Assembly: GCA_903927025.1 (NCBI GenBank)
Contig: CAIYLG010000012.1
Span: 1-64,000, forward strand
Origin: an uncultured Armatimonadota bacterium
Lineage (GTDB): Bacteria > Armatimonadota > Fimbriimonadia > Fimbriimonadales > Fimbriimonadaceae
Direction: 5' to 3'
DNA length: 64,000 bases
Shown here: piece by piece, positions 9,097-17,827 of the stretch
Layout: the number at the start of each line of letters is the position of its first letter
Position numbering within the stretch: the first letter of the stretch is position 1
The notes under the pieces: model-generated
Seen by the model: the letters and a program-made list of their open reading frames with translations, nothing else
The model's database searches: none
What the model was told of the DNA's origin: nothing
Program-made: the position numbers and the translations under genes

Positions 9097-9540
9097 TCAC
9101 TTTTCGTGCACGCTCAAATGGCTAAGGCCCATGACTGCCGCACTGTCAACCGAAGAGTCAGGATCCGGGGTGCGTGCCAATTCAGTCAGATAGCTGATGG
9201 CCCGGTCGTCTCCATGGATACCAAGAGCGATGGCTGCATCGTAGCGCACTCGCGGATCGGAGTCTTTGGTCAACTTCAGAATCGATTCGAAGGCTCTGGG
9301 ATCGCGAGACTTCCCGAGAATCCAGACCGCCCGGAATCTGACTTCTGGGTTCGGATCATTCGTTGCGGCGATAAGAAACTCTGTGGCTCGCGATCCGTAG
9401 TACCGGATGAGAAGGACCTCCGCCTTCGCTGCTGCATCAGAATTCGAATCGCCAAGCGCGGCAACAAGCGCGGCCATGCGTAGCACTGAGCGTCTGCTCG
9501 GTGTTGTCCTTTGTTGAAGCATAAGACCATCAGCATCCAT
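9097..9540 (-). CDS. HEAT-repeat protein
   Basis: 147 residues made of helical repeats of about 31 residues: NDPNPEVRFRAVWILGKSRDPRAFESILKLT, then DSDPRVRYDAAIALGIHGDDRAISYLTEL, then a degenerate third. The D-x-x-x-x-V-R-x-x-A-x-x-x-L-G spacing is the HEAT_2 / PBS-lyase-like pattern used for protein-protein contacts. There is no signal peptide. The start is uncertain: an internal Met at residue 7 or 22 is also possible. No partner is visible in the neighbourhood. Confidence 0.72.
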   Translation of the reverse strand: MDADGLMLQQRTTPSRRSVLRMAALVAALGDSNSDAAAKAEVLLIRYYGSRATEFLIAATNDPNPEVRFRAVWILGKSRDPRAFESILKLTKDSDPRVRYDAAIALGIHGDDRAISYLTELARTPDPDSSVDSAAVMGLSHLSVHEK

Positions 9541-9623
9541 CGAGTTATCTCGTTAGGGTCAAGACTGATTATTGTGAGCCAACGGTCTCGACGAAGCGGG
9601 ACGCTCCACTAGGAGTTTGTCAT

Positions 9624-9735
9624 AACACCAAGGGTGTTGCCTATGCGAAGCCCACGGTTGGACGCTCCGGCGGCCTACCCTGGGTTCAGGCGGATCGGTG
9701 CCGAAGGTTCGGGGACCGCAACGCGGTCCCCGCTT
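9624..9735 (+). repeat. dispersed intergenic repeat, copy B
   Basis: Second copy of the ~110-base repeat, same orientation as the one at 7635. Its terminal hairpin is a perfect 9-bp stem (GGGGACCGC / GCGGTCCCC, 3-base loop). Where copy A differs in the left arm it also differs in the right arm, which suggests selection for RNA or DNA structure. The 9541-9956 gap holds no other supported feature. Confidence 0.75.
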
Positions 9736-9956
9736 TAACGCGGAATATGAGCCTTGAAGTCTCCAACGCGCGTCTCCCACGCTGAAGCCTGGGTCGGCAG
9801 CCGGGTGAACCCAGCGCTCCATCGAGAATTTGCCATCTTCGCCACGCCACTTACCTTCTTGGGACTCATTCCCAAATGCCTCTTCGGCTCCCGTGAATTG
9901 CACTGGGTTTACTGACCCTGCGGAACATTGCCTTGCGATCCCCGATCTGACCGTCG

Positions 9957-10226
9957 ATGACGAATACAAGAAACCTTAAATTGGGCTCAATTGCCCTCCT
10001 GACCATCTGCCTGGCCTCCTTTATCCCCGCCGCAGCCCAGTCAGTACGTCACGTCCGAATGGACTCCACGGCGGCACGAGCCGACATCCGAAGACTGCAG
10101 GTCATCCGACGTCGATGTGTGAAGTACAAGAACTGGGGCAAACTTGCGCAGACCGACCGCCTCATTGCCGAAGACCGCAAGTTCATCCACCAGAACACCC
10201 ACAAGGTTCGAAACGCTGGCGGCTAG
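9957..10226 (+). CDS. small secreted basic protein
   Basis: 89 residues. Residues 1-27 are a clear signal peptide (LGSIALLTICLASFIPAAAQ, cut after AAA or AAQ). The mature part is about 60 residues, very rich in R, K and D, and looks helical (RADIRRLQVIRRRCVKYKNWGKLAQTD). No family is recognised. The signal peptide and the compact ORF make it a likely real gene; no ribosome site was identified. Confidence 0.55.
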   Translation: MTNTRNLKLGSIALLTICLASFIPAAAQSVRHVRMDSTAARADIRRLQVIRRRCVKYKNWGKLAQTDRLIAEDRKFIHQNTHKVRNAGG

Positions 10227-10357
10227 CGAGAATTCGGCGGTCTCAGATTCTGGTTACAGGCGAAGGCTCTCGAGCCAAATCTCGGTTCCCGGAAGTTGAC
10301 GCCTCTCGCATTCCGATTAAACTCACCCTATTGGGTCAACGAGGATGTCCCGGGACT

Positions 10358-10869
10358 TCATGTCAAGTTGATAAGGCAGGCCTTATCGCCTGGCAATGGA
10401 GTCCCGAGGGCTTCCCGCAGGTCTTCTAAGTCACGGAGGTCCTTGCGCCTCCCTGAAGCATTCTTGGTTAGAACGTAGTCCTCCACAGAGAGAAACTTCA
10501 CGTTTAGCCCGGAAATTTGTGCATGGTTGGAGCGTTGGAACGCTTTCTCAAAGTCGCATCCGTCAAGGAACGTAAGGATATCAACTCGCTGAGGATTCAC
10601 TACGAGCTGCAACAGCATCCGATCCTCATTGAGCTGTCTCGCGGCAGAGTCATCGATCGATATACCGAAGTCGGCAATGCGGCTCTGGTCCTGGCTGAAT
10701 TGTCCTCGATCCTGCGGATCCAGATGTCAATATCCTCGGTGAAACGAGTGTGACCTAGGAAGGCAAGGGCATAAGCTCCCACAACTAGGAACTCAACGTG
10801 GTGGGATGTGAATGACTCGATGAGGTCGCGAAAGTCCGGATTTAGATCTTCCACTAGTTGCTCCAACAA
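10358..10869 (-). pseudogene. frameshifted nucleotidyltransferase (AbiEii / DUF6036-like)
   Basis: The N-terminal part (TTG start at 10869) has the minimal nucleotidyltransferase signature VEFLVVGAYALAFLGHTRFTEDIDIWI, including the D-x-D metal pair. The conserved reading then jumps frame near 10672-10677. From ADFGISIDD onward the protein continues in the second frame through LQLVVNPQRVDIL and KFLSVEDYVLTKNASGRRKDLRDLEDL, the usual C-terminal motif with K and D residues. Adding one base at TTGCCGAC would restore one ~170-residue protein. The gene is therefore broken by a single-base deletion, or the assembly has an error there. Relatives act as toxins or accessory enzymes and usually follow a small partner gene, which is also present here. 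Confidence 0.75.
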
Positions 10870-10987
10870 TCGCGGTTAGCATCCGCAATCTTTCAACCCC
10901 AGAAAGCGCACGATTCTGTTGCCGGTTGGCTTCATCTGCCTTTTCGGGGGAATCGAATACCTGAAGTGTGACTTCGCGCTTTCGCAT
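10793..10987 (-). CDS. small partner of the nucleotidyltransferase
   Basis: The start at 10987 gives MRKREVTLQVFDSPEKADEA then NRALSGVERLRMLTAIV. It matches the small proteins of about 70-90 residues (MRxREVxxxxFDSxxEADxADREYxxxLTPEQRLE) that I know directly upstream of AbiEii/DUF6036-like nucleotidyltransferases. The last ~24 residues overlap the nucleotidyltransferase start in another frame and do not look conserved. Either the two genes overlap by 77 bases or this one is also damaged. A partner or antitoxin-like role is inferred from position. Confidence 0.5.
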   Translation of the reverse strand: MRKREVTLQVFDSPEKADEANRQQNRALSGVERLRMLTAIVGATSGRSKSGLSRPHRVIHIPPR

Positions 10988-11042
10988 CTTACTGATTTTA
11001 GCCGCTGGAAGGGACTCGCGAGTCCACCTTTCGCATCCCGTC

Positions 11043-11339
11043 TCAAACCTCGTCAAGGATCGCAGATCGACGTGTTTGGTATTCCACTTCGGTGATGAGA
11101 CCCTGGTTCAGCAGACCTTCGAGCGTCAGAAGGCGGCTTTCGATGGTGGTCTTTGGCGGCTCGACTTTGGAAGGTGCAGTTGCTGGCGTCGGTATGGCAT
11201 CAAGGTCGTTTCGAATCGACGTTTCATTGAAGGAAGCGATGCCATATCCGTTCGTGGTGTAAAGAGAATACAACCGTCCCTTTTCGACAGCCGCTTGCCT
11301 TAACGCCGGATCATTTGGATTGGACCGATATCGCTCCAA
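11043..11339 (-). CDS. SHOCT-domain protein, 5' end unclear
   Basis: About 98 residues from a TTG at 11339. The C-terminal 28 residues (LEGLLNQGLITEVEYQTRRSAILDEV) are a SHOCT domain, a short helical hairpin usually found at the C-terminus of membrane or oligomerising proteins. The protein-like frame continues upstream of the TTG (VISIGQAEIDYKSALERYRS) into the end of the preceding large gene without any ATG or GTG. It may be a 5'-truncated remnant, or may start at the TTG without a ribosome site. Confidence 0.5.
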   Translation of the reverse strand: MERYRSNPNDPALRQAAVEKGRLYSLYTTNGYGIASFNETSIRNDLDAIPTPATAPSKVEPPKTTIESRLLTLEGLLNQGLITEVEYQTRRSAILDEV

Positions 11340-11395
11340 GGCCGACTTATAATCTATTTCTGCCTGGCCAATCGAAATTACCAGCTTCCGGCCAA

Positions 11396-14300
11396 TTACA
11401 GGATCGTCAGCACGGCGCTCTTCGCGACTCCTCCAGAAGTGCTTGCCGAAAGTGTAACCGTCGTCGTCGAAGAAGGGGTCGAAGCTTGAGCCCTAAAACT
11501 GCCGATAGTTCGGCCGGCTGGGATCGTTATTGATCCGGGCACGGTGGCCAGATTGGAGCTGCTGGACAGTAAAACGACCAGACCGCCTACCGGCGCGGCG
11601 GAGGTGATGGTGACGGTTCCGTTGGCGCTCTTTCCTCCCTTAACGGTGGAGGGGCTGAGCGTGACCGATTTGACTGCCGGCGGGTTGATCGTCAGCGTCG
11701 CACTCTTCGAATTCACTCCAAGCTTTCCAGTGATCGATGCCACAGTGAGGGTTGCCACGGGAAGGGTCCTAACCGTGAAAGTGGCGCGTGATGCGCCGGA
11801 ACCGATTATCACTGTGCCCAATACAGCAGCGGCAGACGTGCTGCTAGAGAGCGTGATCTTCAGGCCACCCATCGGGGCGGGACCGCTGATCTTCACGGAT
11901 CCAAGGGAGTTCGCGCCGCCGACCACAGAGCTTGGGGCAAGGTTCAGGGAGGTAAGGGAAGGGGCAAGGATCGTTAGAGTAGCGCTCGCCGATCCGCCGT
12001 TCAAAGTCGCCGTGATGGTCGCCGATTTCTGAGCGGCCACCGCCGAGGTCCGAATGTTAAACGTTCCCTGTGTCTTTCCGTAGCCAACCGTCACCGTTCC
12101 TGTCACCGAGGCAGATGGCGAACTGCTTTTCACCTTGACGACAAGTCCGCCCTTCGGCGCGGGCGCTGTAAGCGTCACGGTTCCAATGGAAACCGTTCCT
12201 CCAATAACCGACGATGGGGAAAGCGTGATGGAAGCCGGAGTCGTCGCGTCGATCTGCAGGGTCGCCGTTTTCGAGACAGACCCAGCCGTCGCCTTCACAG
12301 TGGCCAGCACTTGTTTCGTCACAAATTTCGTATTGACCGTAAAGGTTGCTGAGGCCTTGCCACTCGCGACTGTAACCATGGATGGGACTAGGGCGGACGG
12401 GCTGCTGCTGGAAAGCTGAACGATCACCCCATTCGGGCCGGCTGCGCCACTGAGGGTTACCGTGCCGGTCAACGGATCACCGCCAGCCACTTCGGACGGT
12501 GAAAGGCTGAGCCCAGAAACAGTTGGCGCCAGCACCGTCAGCGTCGCCGTTAGGTTTGCGCTCCCGAGGGTCGCCATGATCGTCGCAGTTGACTGGGATG
12601 AAACGGGGAAGGTTGTCACCGTGAATATCGTCGACGTTTTGCCTGCCGGCACCGTGATCGAGTTGGGCACCATTCCGCTCGATAGGCTGCTGGAAAGCGA
12701 GACGGGCAGACCTCCGGGCCCGGCCGGGCCGCTGATGGTGAGGGTCCCGGTCGCTGAAGTACCTCCAATCACGCTGGTAGGATTCAGCGTCAGGCCCATC
12801 AGGGTCGGCGGCAGGATGGTTAAGGTCGCAGTCTTTTCCGTCGCACCGTGACCGGCGGTAATCGTTGAGGAGAATTGGGCGTTGACTCCGGTGGTTGTCA
12901 CCGTAAATGTTGCTGTCGTTGCTCCGCTGGGGACGGAAACCGAGGCAGGAACTATCGCGCTTGCCGAGCTAGATGACAGCGGAACCGTAGCGCCTGCGGA
13001 TGGAGCCGGGGACGCCAGGGTGAGGGTTCCCGTGGACGATGTACCGCCCTGAACTGACGTTGGGTTGAGCGTCACGCTACTGAGGGCAGGCAGATAGAAG
13101 GGGTTTGGCGAGATCGCGATGGAGACCAGAAATGGGTTGCTGTAGCCGACTTTGGTTCCGTCCGGCGATACGTAGGCAAAGTTTTGGCCAGATGAACTGA
13201 GAAATCCCCCGTTGTAATCTGCCGCAAGGGTTTGTGCAGCGACGTCGATTACCTGAATCCCATTGTTGGTGCCGACGAACAGATACTGACCGTCCTTCGT
13301 GAACGAAACCGAGGTGGCATTGAGAGTCTTGGCCGCGAGCGGCAGCGAAGCGATGAGCAATCCGGACGACACATTCCACTGCTGGACCACGCCAACCTCG
13401 TCGGATATGGAGGTTCCTGCAATCCCGCCGGCAACCACCGTTGTTCCGTCCGGCGAAAATGCCGCTGAGTAGACAGCCATGAGGTTGGAAGCACTCAGCG
13501 TTGAGACCAGCGCGCCCGTCGACACATTCCAAACTTCCACAAAGCCGTCTAGAGCCGAGTTGACCTTGCTCACGCCGCCTATTGCCAGCCGGGTCCCATC
13601 GGGAGAGAAAGCGACTGAATAGATGTGATAGTTTTCGGAGCTTCCAAATGGTCGGATGAGTGTTTTGGAAGCGACGCTCCAGAGTTCCACGATTCCGCCG
13701 GCGGGACTGGTTCCTCCAGTCGCCAGGGTGCTTCCATCAGGTGAGAACGCCATTGCGGTAACGCCGGAGGAGGCGGACGTCGGAAGCGTCCCGTAAAGGC
13801 TTCCGGAGGGAATTCCCCATAGTTCGATGACTCCAGCAGAGCTGACCTCACCGCCATCGGCGAGGAGGGAACCCAATGGCGAGAACGCCATCGCATTGAA
13901 GCCATAAGTCGCGGAGGAATTGAGCGTCGCCGTCAGTTGACCGGTGGCGGTGTTCCACACATTGACGAGGGCCAACCGATCGGCGGTCATGTTCGTCGAT
14001 AACCCTCCTGCCGCAATCGTGACGCCATCTGGCGAGAGTGCGAACGCTCCTATTCCCTCGAGCGGGTCGGTAACGGTCGACTGTATGAGCGACCAGTTGG
14101 ACGTGCTCCATTCATCAATCACCCCGAGGAGGCCGCTGTTGTTCGCGTTCGAAACGTTCGCATAGCCGCCATCAAGGAGCTTCTTGCCATCGGGCGAGAA
14201 CTGAACTAAGTTGGTGACAGGAAGGTTATTGTTCAGCGTCGCGATCGCGTTGCCGCTGGCGATGCTCCAAAGTTCGATGCTGTTGGTATTGAACGAGTCG

Positions 14301-15199
14301 GCAAGCGTCGTCCCGTCTGGGGAAATGGCGACGCTGGTCACGAAGGTTGACGCGGCCGTCGGAAAGGTCTTCAAGATCGTGCCCGTCGTCACGTTAAAGA
14401 CACCTAAGATGCCTTGGCTTGTGCCTAAACCGAAGTTGGCAACCTCAGAACCGTAGGCGAGCTTGGTGCCGTCCGCAGAAAAGGCAAGCGCCGAAGTTGC
14501 CAGATTGACCGACGTGACGAAGCCGTTCGTCTGGGTTTGGGTCGTGATGTCCCAGAGTTCGACGGCGCCGTCTCCCATGCCGTCATAGCCACCCAGGGCA
14601 ACCGTATGGCCATCCGGAGAAACTGCCATGCTCGCCGGGTTATGGATGTCAGTCAGCGGGGATCCGACAAGCGTCGAAGTCGCCAGGTCCCAAAGCTCGA
14701 ATGGCCCAGCAGTCGCGTTCGCGCCCCCGAGGTCGATGAGGGTTTTGCCATCCGTAGAGAACCCGATGCCTGCGATCCCAATCGCCTTAGTTGGCAGCGA
14801 TGCGGTTTGTTGTCCGGTGGCGATATTCCAGACTTCAACCACCGTGTGTCCCGTTTGAGTTGCGCCTCCGTCGGCGAGCGACTTGCCGTCCGGCGAAAAT
14901 GCGATCGGCCCCACCCCCTGTCCCATCACCAAAGCGCTGGGCAGGCAACGGATCACTTGGTGGGTCGCAACCGAGATAACTTGGATACCATTCCGGCCCG
15001 CCACCGCCATCTTCGTCCCGTCCTTCGAGTATGTGGCGGCCGTGACCTGACTCACGGAACTGTACTCCCAAGTGACAGGCAAAGCAGATTGCGCGGATGC
15101 CAGCCGAGGCGCGACGCAAAGCAACCCTGCAAGAAGAGGGATCTTTCGCCCTAGTAACCCGAGAATGCCAAGCCGGTTCAATCGATTCACCGTGTCCAA
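11396..15199 (-). CDS. secreted WD40 propeller protein with six Ig-like repeats
   Basis: 1267 residues. Signal peptide 1-36 (ending RLASA). Residues about 45-690 contain many WD40-type blades with the recurrent AFSPDGTxLAxGG ... VELWDxATG pattern, enough for two propellers. From about 700 to the end there are six consecutive beta-sandwich repeats of about 93 residues. Each opens with SVTLNPTSVxGGxxxxGTVTLxxPAPxGG and closes with ATFTVxTxxVxxxxxATITA. Such proteins are common in secreted inventories of Armatimonadota-like and Acidobacteria-like genomes; binding or scaffolding outside the cell is inferred. There is no anchor at the C-terminus. The internal repeats could recombine. Confidence 0.85.
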   Translation of the reverse strand: MDTVNRLNRLGILGLLGRKIPLLAGLLCVAPRLASAQSALPVTWEYSSVSQVTAATYSKDGTKMAVAGRNGIQVISVATHQVIRCLPSALVMGQGVGPIAFSPDGKSLADGGATQTGHTVVEVWNIATGQQTASLPTKAIGIAGIGFSTDGKTLIDLGGANATAGPFELWDLATSTLVGSPLTDIHNPASMAVSPDGHTVALGGYDGMGDGAVELWDITTQTQTNGFVTSVNLATSALAFSADGTKLAYGSEVANFGLGTSQGILGVFNVTTGTILKTFPTAASTFVTSVAISPDGTTLADSFNTNSIELWSIASGNAIATLNNNLPVTNLVQFSPDGKKLLDGGYANVSNANNSGLLGVIDEWSTSNWSLIQSTVTDPLEGIGAFALSPDGVTIAAGGLSTNMTADRLALVNVWNTATGQLTATLNSSATYGFNAMAFSPLGSLLADGGEVSSAGVIELWGIPSGSLYGTLPTSASSGVTAMAFSPDGSTLATGGTSPAGGIVELWSVASKTLIRPFGSSENYHIYSVAFSPDGTRLAIGGVSKVNSALDGFVEVWNVSTGALVSTLSASNLMAVYSAAFSPDGTTVVAGGIAGTSISDEVGVVQQWNVSSGLLIASLPLAAKTLNATSVSFTKDGQYLFVGTNNGIQVIDVAAQTLAADYNGGFLSSSGQNFAYVSPDGTKVGYSNPFLVSIAISPNPFYLPALSSVTLNPTSVQGGTSSTGTLTLASPAPSAGATVPLSSSSASAIVPASVSVPSGATTATFTVTTTGVNAQFSSTITAGHGATEKTATLTILPPTLMGLTLNPTSVIGGTSATGTLTISGPAGPGGLPVSLSSSLSSGMVPNSITVPAGKTSTIFTVTTFPVSSQSTATIMATLGSANLTATLTVLAPTVSGLSLSPSEVAGGDPLTGTVTLSGAAGPNGVIVQLSSSSPSALVPSMVTVASGKASATFTVNTKFVTKQVLATVKATAGSVSKTATLQIDATTPASITLSPSSVIGGTVSIGTVTLTAPAPKGGLVVKVKSSSPSASVTGTVTVGYGKTQGTFNIRTSAVAAQKSATITATLNGGSASATLTILAPSLTSLNLAPSSVVGGANSLGSVKISGPAPMGGLKITLSSSTSAAAVLGTVIIGSGASRATFTVRTLPVATLTVASITGKLGVNSKSATLTINPPAVKSVTLSPSTVKGGKSANGTVTITSAAPVGGLVVLLSSSSNLATVPGSITIPAGRTIGSFRAQASTPSSTTTVTLSASTSGGVAKSAVLTIL

Positions 15200-15500
15200 C
15201 TCCCCTGTCGACGCGTGCTTCTACTGTACAGCGAGATTGAGAAATGTTCGCCGCAACCATGCCAAGGACTCTTCGTACCGTCCGGAACGACCGCCGCCAC
15301 GACTTAACGGTCGGCAACATTGGCTGAAGACTTCATGAATCGTCCCAATTCAGACTATGCTCGGCTTTTGCCGATATTCATGGGGAATGTTTAAGAATTC
15401 ACAGGGTTCTCGTGCCGGAGAATGGATCCCTGGGCGCGCCTCGCCCTGCTCCCCTCCGTGCATTCCCTAAATTCAAACCTTGGGTTTCGGAAGCTGAAAA
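15200..15500. other. intergenic upstream of the WD40 gene
   Basis: About 300 bases that should hold the promoter of the leftward WD40/Ig gene. No clear -35/-10 pair, RNA gene or protein-like frame was found. Confidence 0.4.
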
Positions 15501-15594
15501 ACTGGAGCCCTCGACGAGAATTCTCTGGATCCCGCCGTAGGGAAATGAACGAAGTGAATCGGGACGAACCCGTGACCTCTTCTTTACCAAAGAG
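15501..15594 (-). repeat. interrupted third copy of the tRNA-Thr attachment sequence
   Basis: Bases 15501-15521 and 15565-15594 are together identical to the 3' part of the tRNA-Thr gene at 59260-59334 (T-arm, acceptor stem and CCA end on the minus strand). A 43-base insertion separates the two parts. The right part shares with the copy at 18775 one extra base (G) that the tRNA gene lacks. It is best read as a scar of an older integration at the same tRNA gene. The rest of 15595-15923 has no supported gene. Confidence 0.8.
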
Positions 15595-15923
15595 AAAATT
15601 GCGGGTTCAACCGCACGGTTTCGAGTCTGTCGACGTCTCCTGTAGTCTCTCATTATATCGCTCAGCTGAGAGACCTTCGAGAGACCAGGATTGATCAGCA
15701 GGCATCTTCCTCCAGTACCCAGATCTCTCGAATGGCTACACATCGAAAGCCGAAAGACGGTTCGACAGGATCGTCCGGTCTTGAAAGCCCTTTCAACTCG
15801 TAGGATGCTTCCCGGTCGTGAATCCCTTTTCGAATGGAGCTGAACAGCCTGGTGCCTATCCCGGCTTCTAATTTTTTTTTGCCATTATATTGCCGTCAGC
15901 GGAGCCGATGGTAAGCTGGCCAC

Positions 15924-16721
15924 ATGCAAGCTGATGAACCGACAGCGAAAAACGAAGCAATTGCCGGCTCAAGCGAAAAGGCGGCAAGTAGTAGCCCTAG
16001 GAAGCACTGGCTGGACTACATTCTGGGCGTCATAGCGCTCGCTGGGTTTATGTACGGAATCTCGGACCGTTTGCAGAGGCCGGCATTGTCTTGTGTAGCG
16101 CATGAGGTGAATCTTTCGCCAACGGACTCGTTTTCGGTCATGATGTTCAACTTTATCAATTCATTCTCAGATCCTGCCGAGCAGGTTGACATGGATAAGA
16201 AGTTCGACACCGAACTCCGTCGCCTTGGCTATTCAGATACGGAGATTCATAAACTGAAGGACAGTAAGAATCCGCAACTTACTCAGACTGAGCGGCACCG
16301 GGCTGCTTATGCTGTCGCGCGCATGCAGTCAATGTTTTCGGACAAGATCTCCAGGTCTATAGGTAACCAGGTCATTCCGCCGGGTGGAGTGATTCTTCTG
16401 CACATTGAAAATAGCGGACGTGTCGACGCTGAAGGAGTCAACATCGAGATTAGATCGGTGCTAGACATTAAGGATATATCGGTTCAGGCACCTGGCCTAG
16501 ACTTTCACACAGTTGTCGACAAAGGTGTTGGCTGGGTCAAGTTCGACAGACTCAGCCCAGCATCTCATGTTGAAATCGCTGCGTGGTTGAGCGCGAACTT
16601 TCTTGGTTCACAATACGATAAGGATAGTATCGACATCACGGCAAAGAATCTGCCAGTTCTCCATGCCCCGATTGTGGAACTCGGGCCCAGCCCTGCAGGC
16701 GTATCTCAGCCCAGTCACTAG
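15924..16721 (+). CDS. membrane-anchored protein, paralogue of 16769-17575
   Basis: 265 residues: a polar N-terminus, one membrane segment (about 33-48, YILGVIALAGFMYGIS) and a soluble domain. The domain has a helical first half (FDTELRRLGYSDTEIHKLKD, then HRAAYAVARMQSMF) and a beta-rich second half (IPPGGVILLHIENSGRVDAEGVNIEIRS). This order matches the converging gene at 16769, where GYSDTEI corresponds to GFSNADI and GVILLHIENSG to GIVLVHFKNGT. No known family is recognised. It lies between two copies of the tRNA-Thr attachment repeat, so it probably came in with a mobile element. Confidence 0.7.
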   Translation: MQADEPTAKNEAIAGSSEKAASSSPRKHWLDYILGVIALAGFMYGISDRLQRPALSCVAHEVNLSPTDSFSVMMFNFINSFSDPAEQVDMDKKFDTELRRLGYSDTEIHKLKDSKNPQLTQTERHRAAYAVARMQSMFSDKISRSIGNQVIPPGGVILLHIENSGRVDAEGVNIEIRSVLDIKDISVQAPGLDFHTVVDKGVGWVKFDRLSPASHVEIAAWLSANFLGSQYDKDSIDITAKNLPVLHAPIVELGPSPAGVSQPSH

Positions 16722-16768
16722 GAGATAAAGATGCTCCAGCTAGCCGAGAGACAGCTTCGAACGACAGG

Positions 16769-17575
16769 TCACTCGTTTGGATTTCCCAACAAGCATGGTG
16801 CGGTGATGGTCTCGATCGATAAGTGGATCGGCGCGTGCCCGTCTAGCGTCATATCTAAGGTGTCCTTGACGCCCTCTGTCAGAGTTTTTCCACCTATAGA
16901 TCCGACTACTACAACAGCATCCCGCGCCTCGGAAGGTTCTAGTGAGGCGCAGTATAGGCGAACATGTCCTGCCGATATTTCACTATGGCAGCCAGTAGAA
17001 TTCCAGTCTTTAACTTGAAGAACTTCATACGACGAAGTCAGGTCTGCTCGAAGGTGACGCAGACTTCGGTTTGTTCCGTTTTTGAAGTGAACCAGCACGA
17101 TTCCGCGGTACGGGAAAAACGGACCATCCGCGGCATGTTCTTGTTGCGGTAATGTTGCGAGATAAACGAGTATTTTAGCGTACTCCACCCTTTGACGCTC
17201 GTAAGTCGGCAGATTTGCTAGCTCCTTGGCAGACTTGTCCGAGTGTTTTGCGTATGACGAGATGTCGGCATTAGAGAAGCCATGCGAGGATAGAGCAGTT
17301 ACAATCAACGAGTTTAGCTGCGATTTTTGGCTGGGGTCAAAGATCATGTCGGCGGCCCCATACATAGATTGGCGGACCGAACTTATGAATGTCGATGGCC
17401 GTTCGGCGTAGATCGCTGTTACGATCAGATCACCGGAATCTGATTTGAAGCGTAAGCCGGCGATCACGATAGCGATCGCTACCAGAAGAAATAGAGCGCC
17501 GCGACTTGTCCGGAGTATTCTCGGAGAGCCAGTTATCCTGTACAATGCGCTTGCTCTATGCATGATTTCCAGCAT
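16769..17575 (-). CDS. membrane-anchored protein, paralogue of 15924-16721
   Basis: 268 residues with one membrane segment (about 27-42, ALFLLVAIAIVIAGL). It then has a helical part (LSSHGFSNADISSYAKHSD, YERQRVEYAKILVYLATL) and a beta-rich part (YRGIVLVHFKNGTNRSLRHL, ADLTSSYEVLQVKDW). The order and several motifs parallel the gene at 15924, which points toward it, but the sequences have diverged strongly. The beta part may bind a partner in the manner of an Ig-like or CARDB domain; this is only a suggestion. The function is unknown. Confidence 0.7.
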   Translation of the reverse strand: MLEIMHRASALYRITGSPRILRTSRGALFLLVAIAIVIAGLRFKSDSGDLIVTAIYAERPSTFISSVRQSMYGAADMIFDPSQKSQLNSLIVTALSSHGFSNADISSYAKHSDKSAKELANLPTYERQRVEYAKILVYLATLPQQEHAADGPFFPYRGIVLVHFKNGTNRSLRHLRADLTSSYEVLQVKDWNSTGCHSEISAGHVRLYCASLEPSEARDAVVVVGSIGGKTLTEGVKDTLDMTLDGHAPIHLSIETITAPCLLGNPNE

Positions 17576-17827
17576 AGACGTTTCCAGCCAAAAGCGTCCA
17601 AATGCACTTGGTGCTGGTATGTCGGCATTAGAAAGGTCCCGAGCCAGATCGACGATGGAGAGTTAATGGGCGAGCTTCTTCCTCGCCACCAGGCTCGCCA
17701 TTTTTGCGCTTTTTGCCCAGGAGCTTATTGTCGAAATACGCCGAGCATTGACCAGTTCGCAGCCAGTCCACTTGCGACTGTCTATTGCTGAGCAAATAAA
17801 GTAGGATTGTGTTCGACCGGCCGCTGT
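17576..17827. other. intergenic, nothing recognised
   Basis: About 250 bases between two leftward genes; the short frames here lack start signals and protein-like composition. Confidence 0.4.

Noticed and set aside
9559-9969. Leftward 136-residue frame over the 9624 repeat
   Set aside because: It is built mainly from the non-coding repeat and overlaps the start of the secreted-protein gene.
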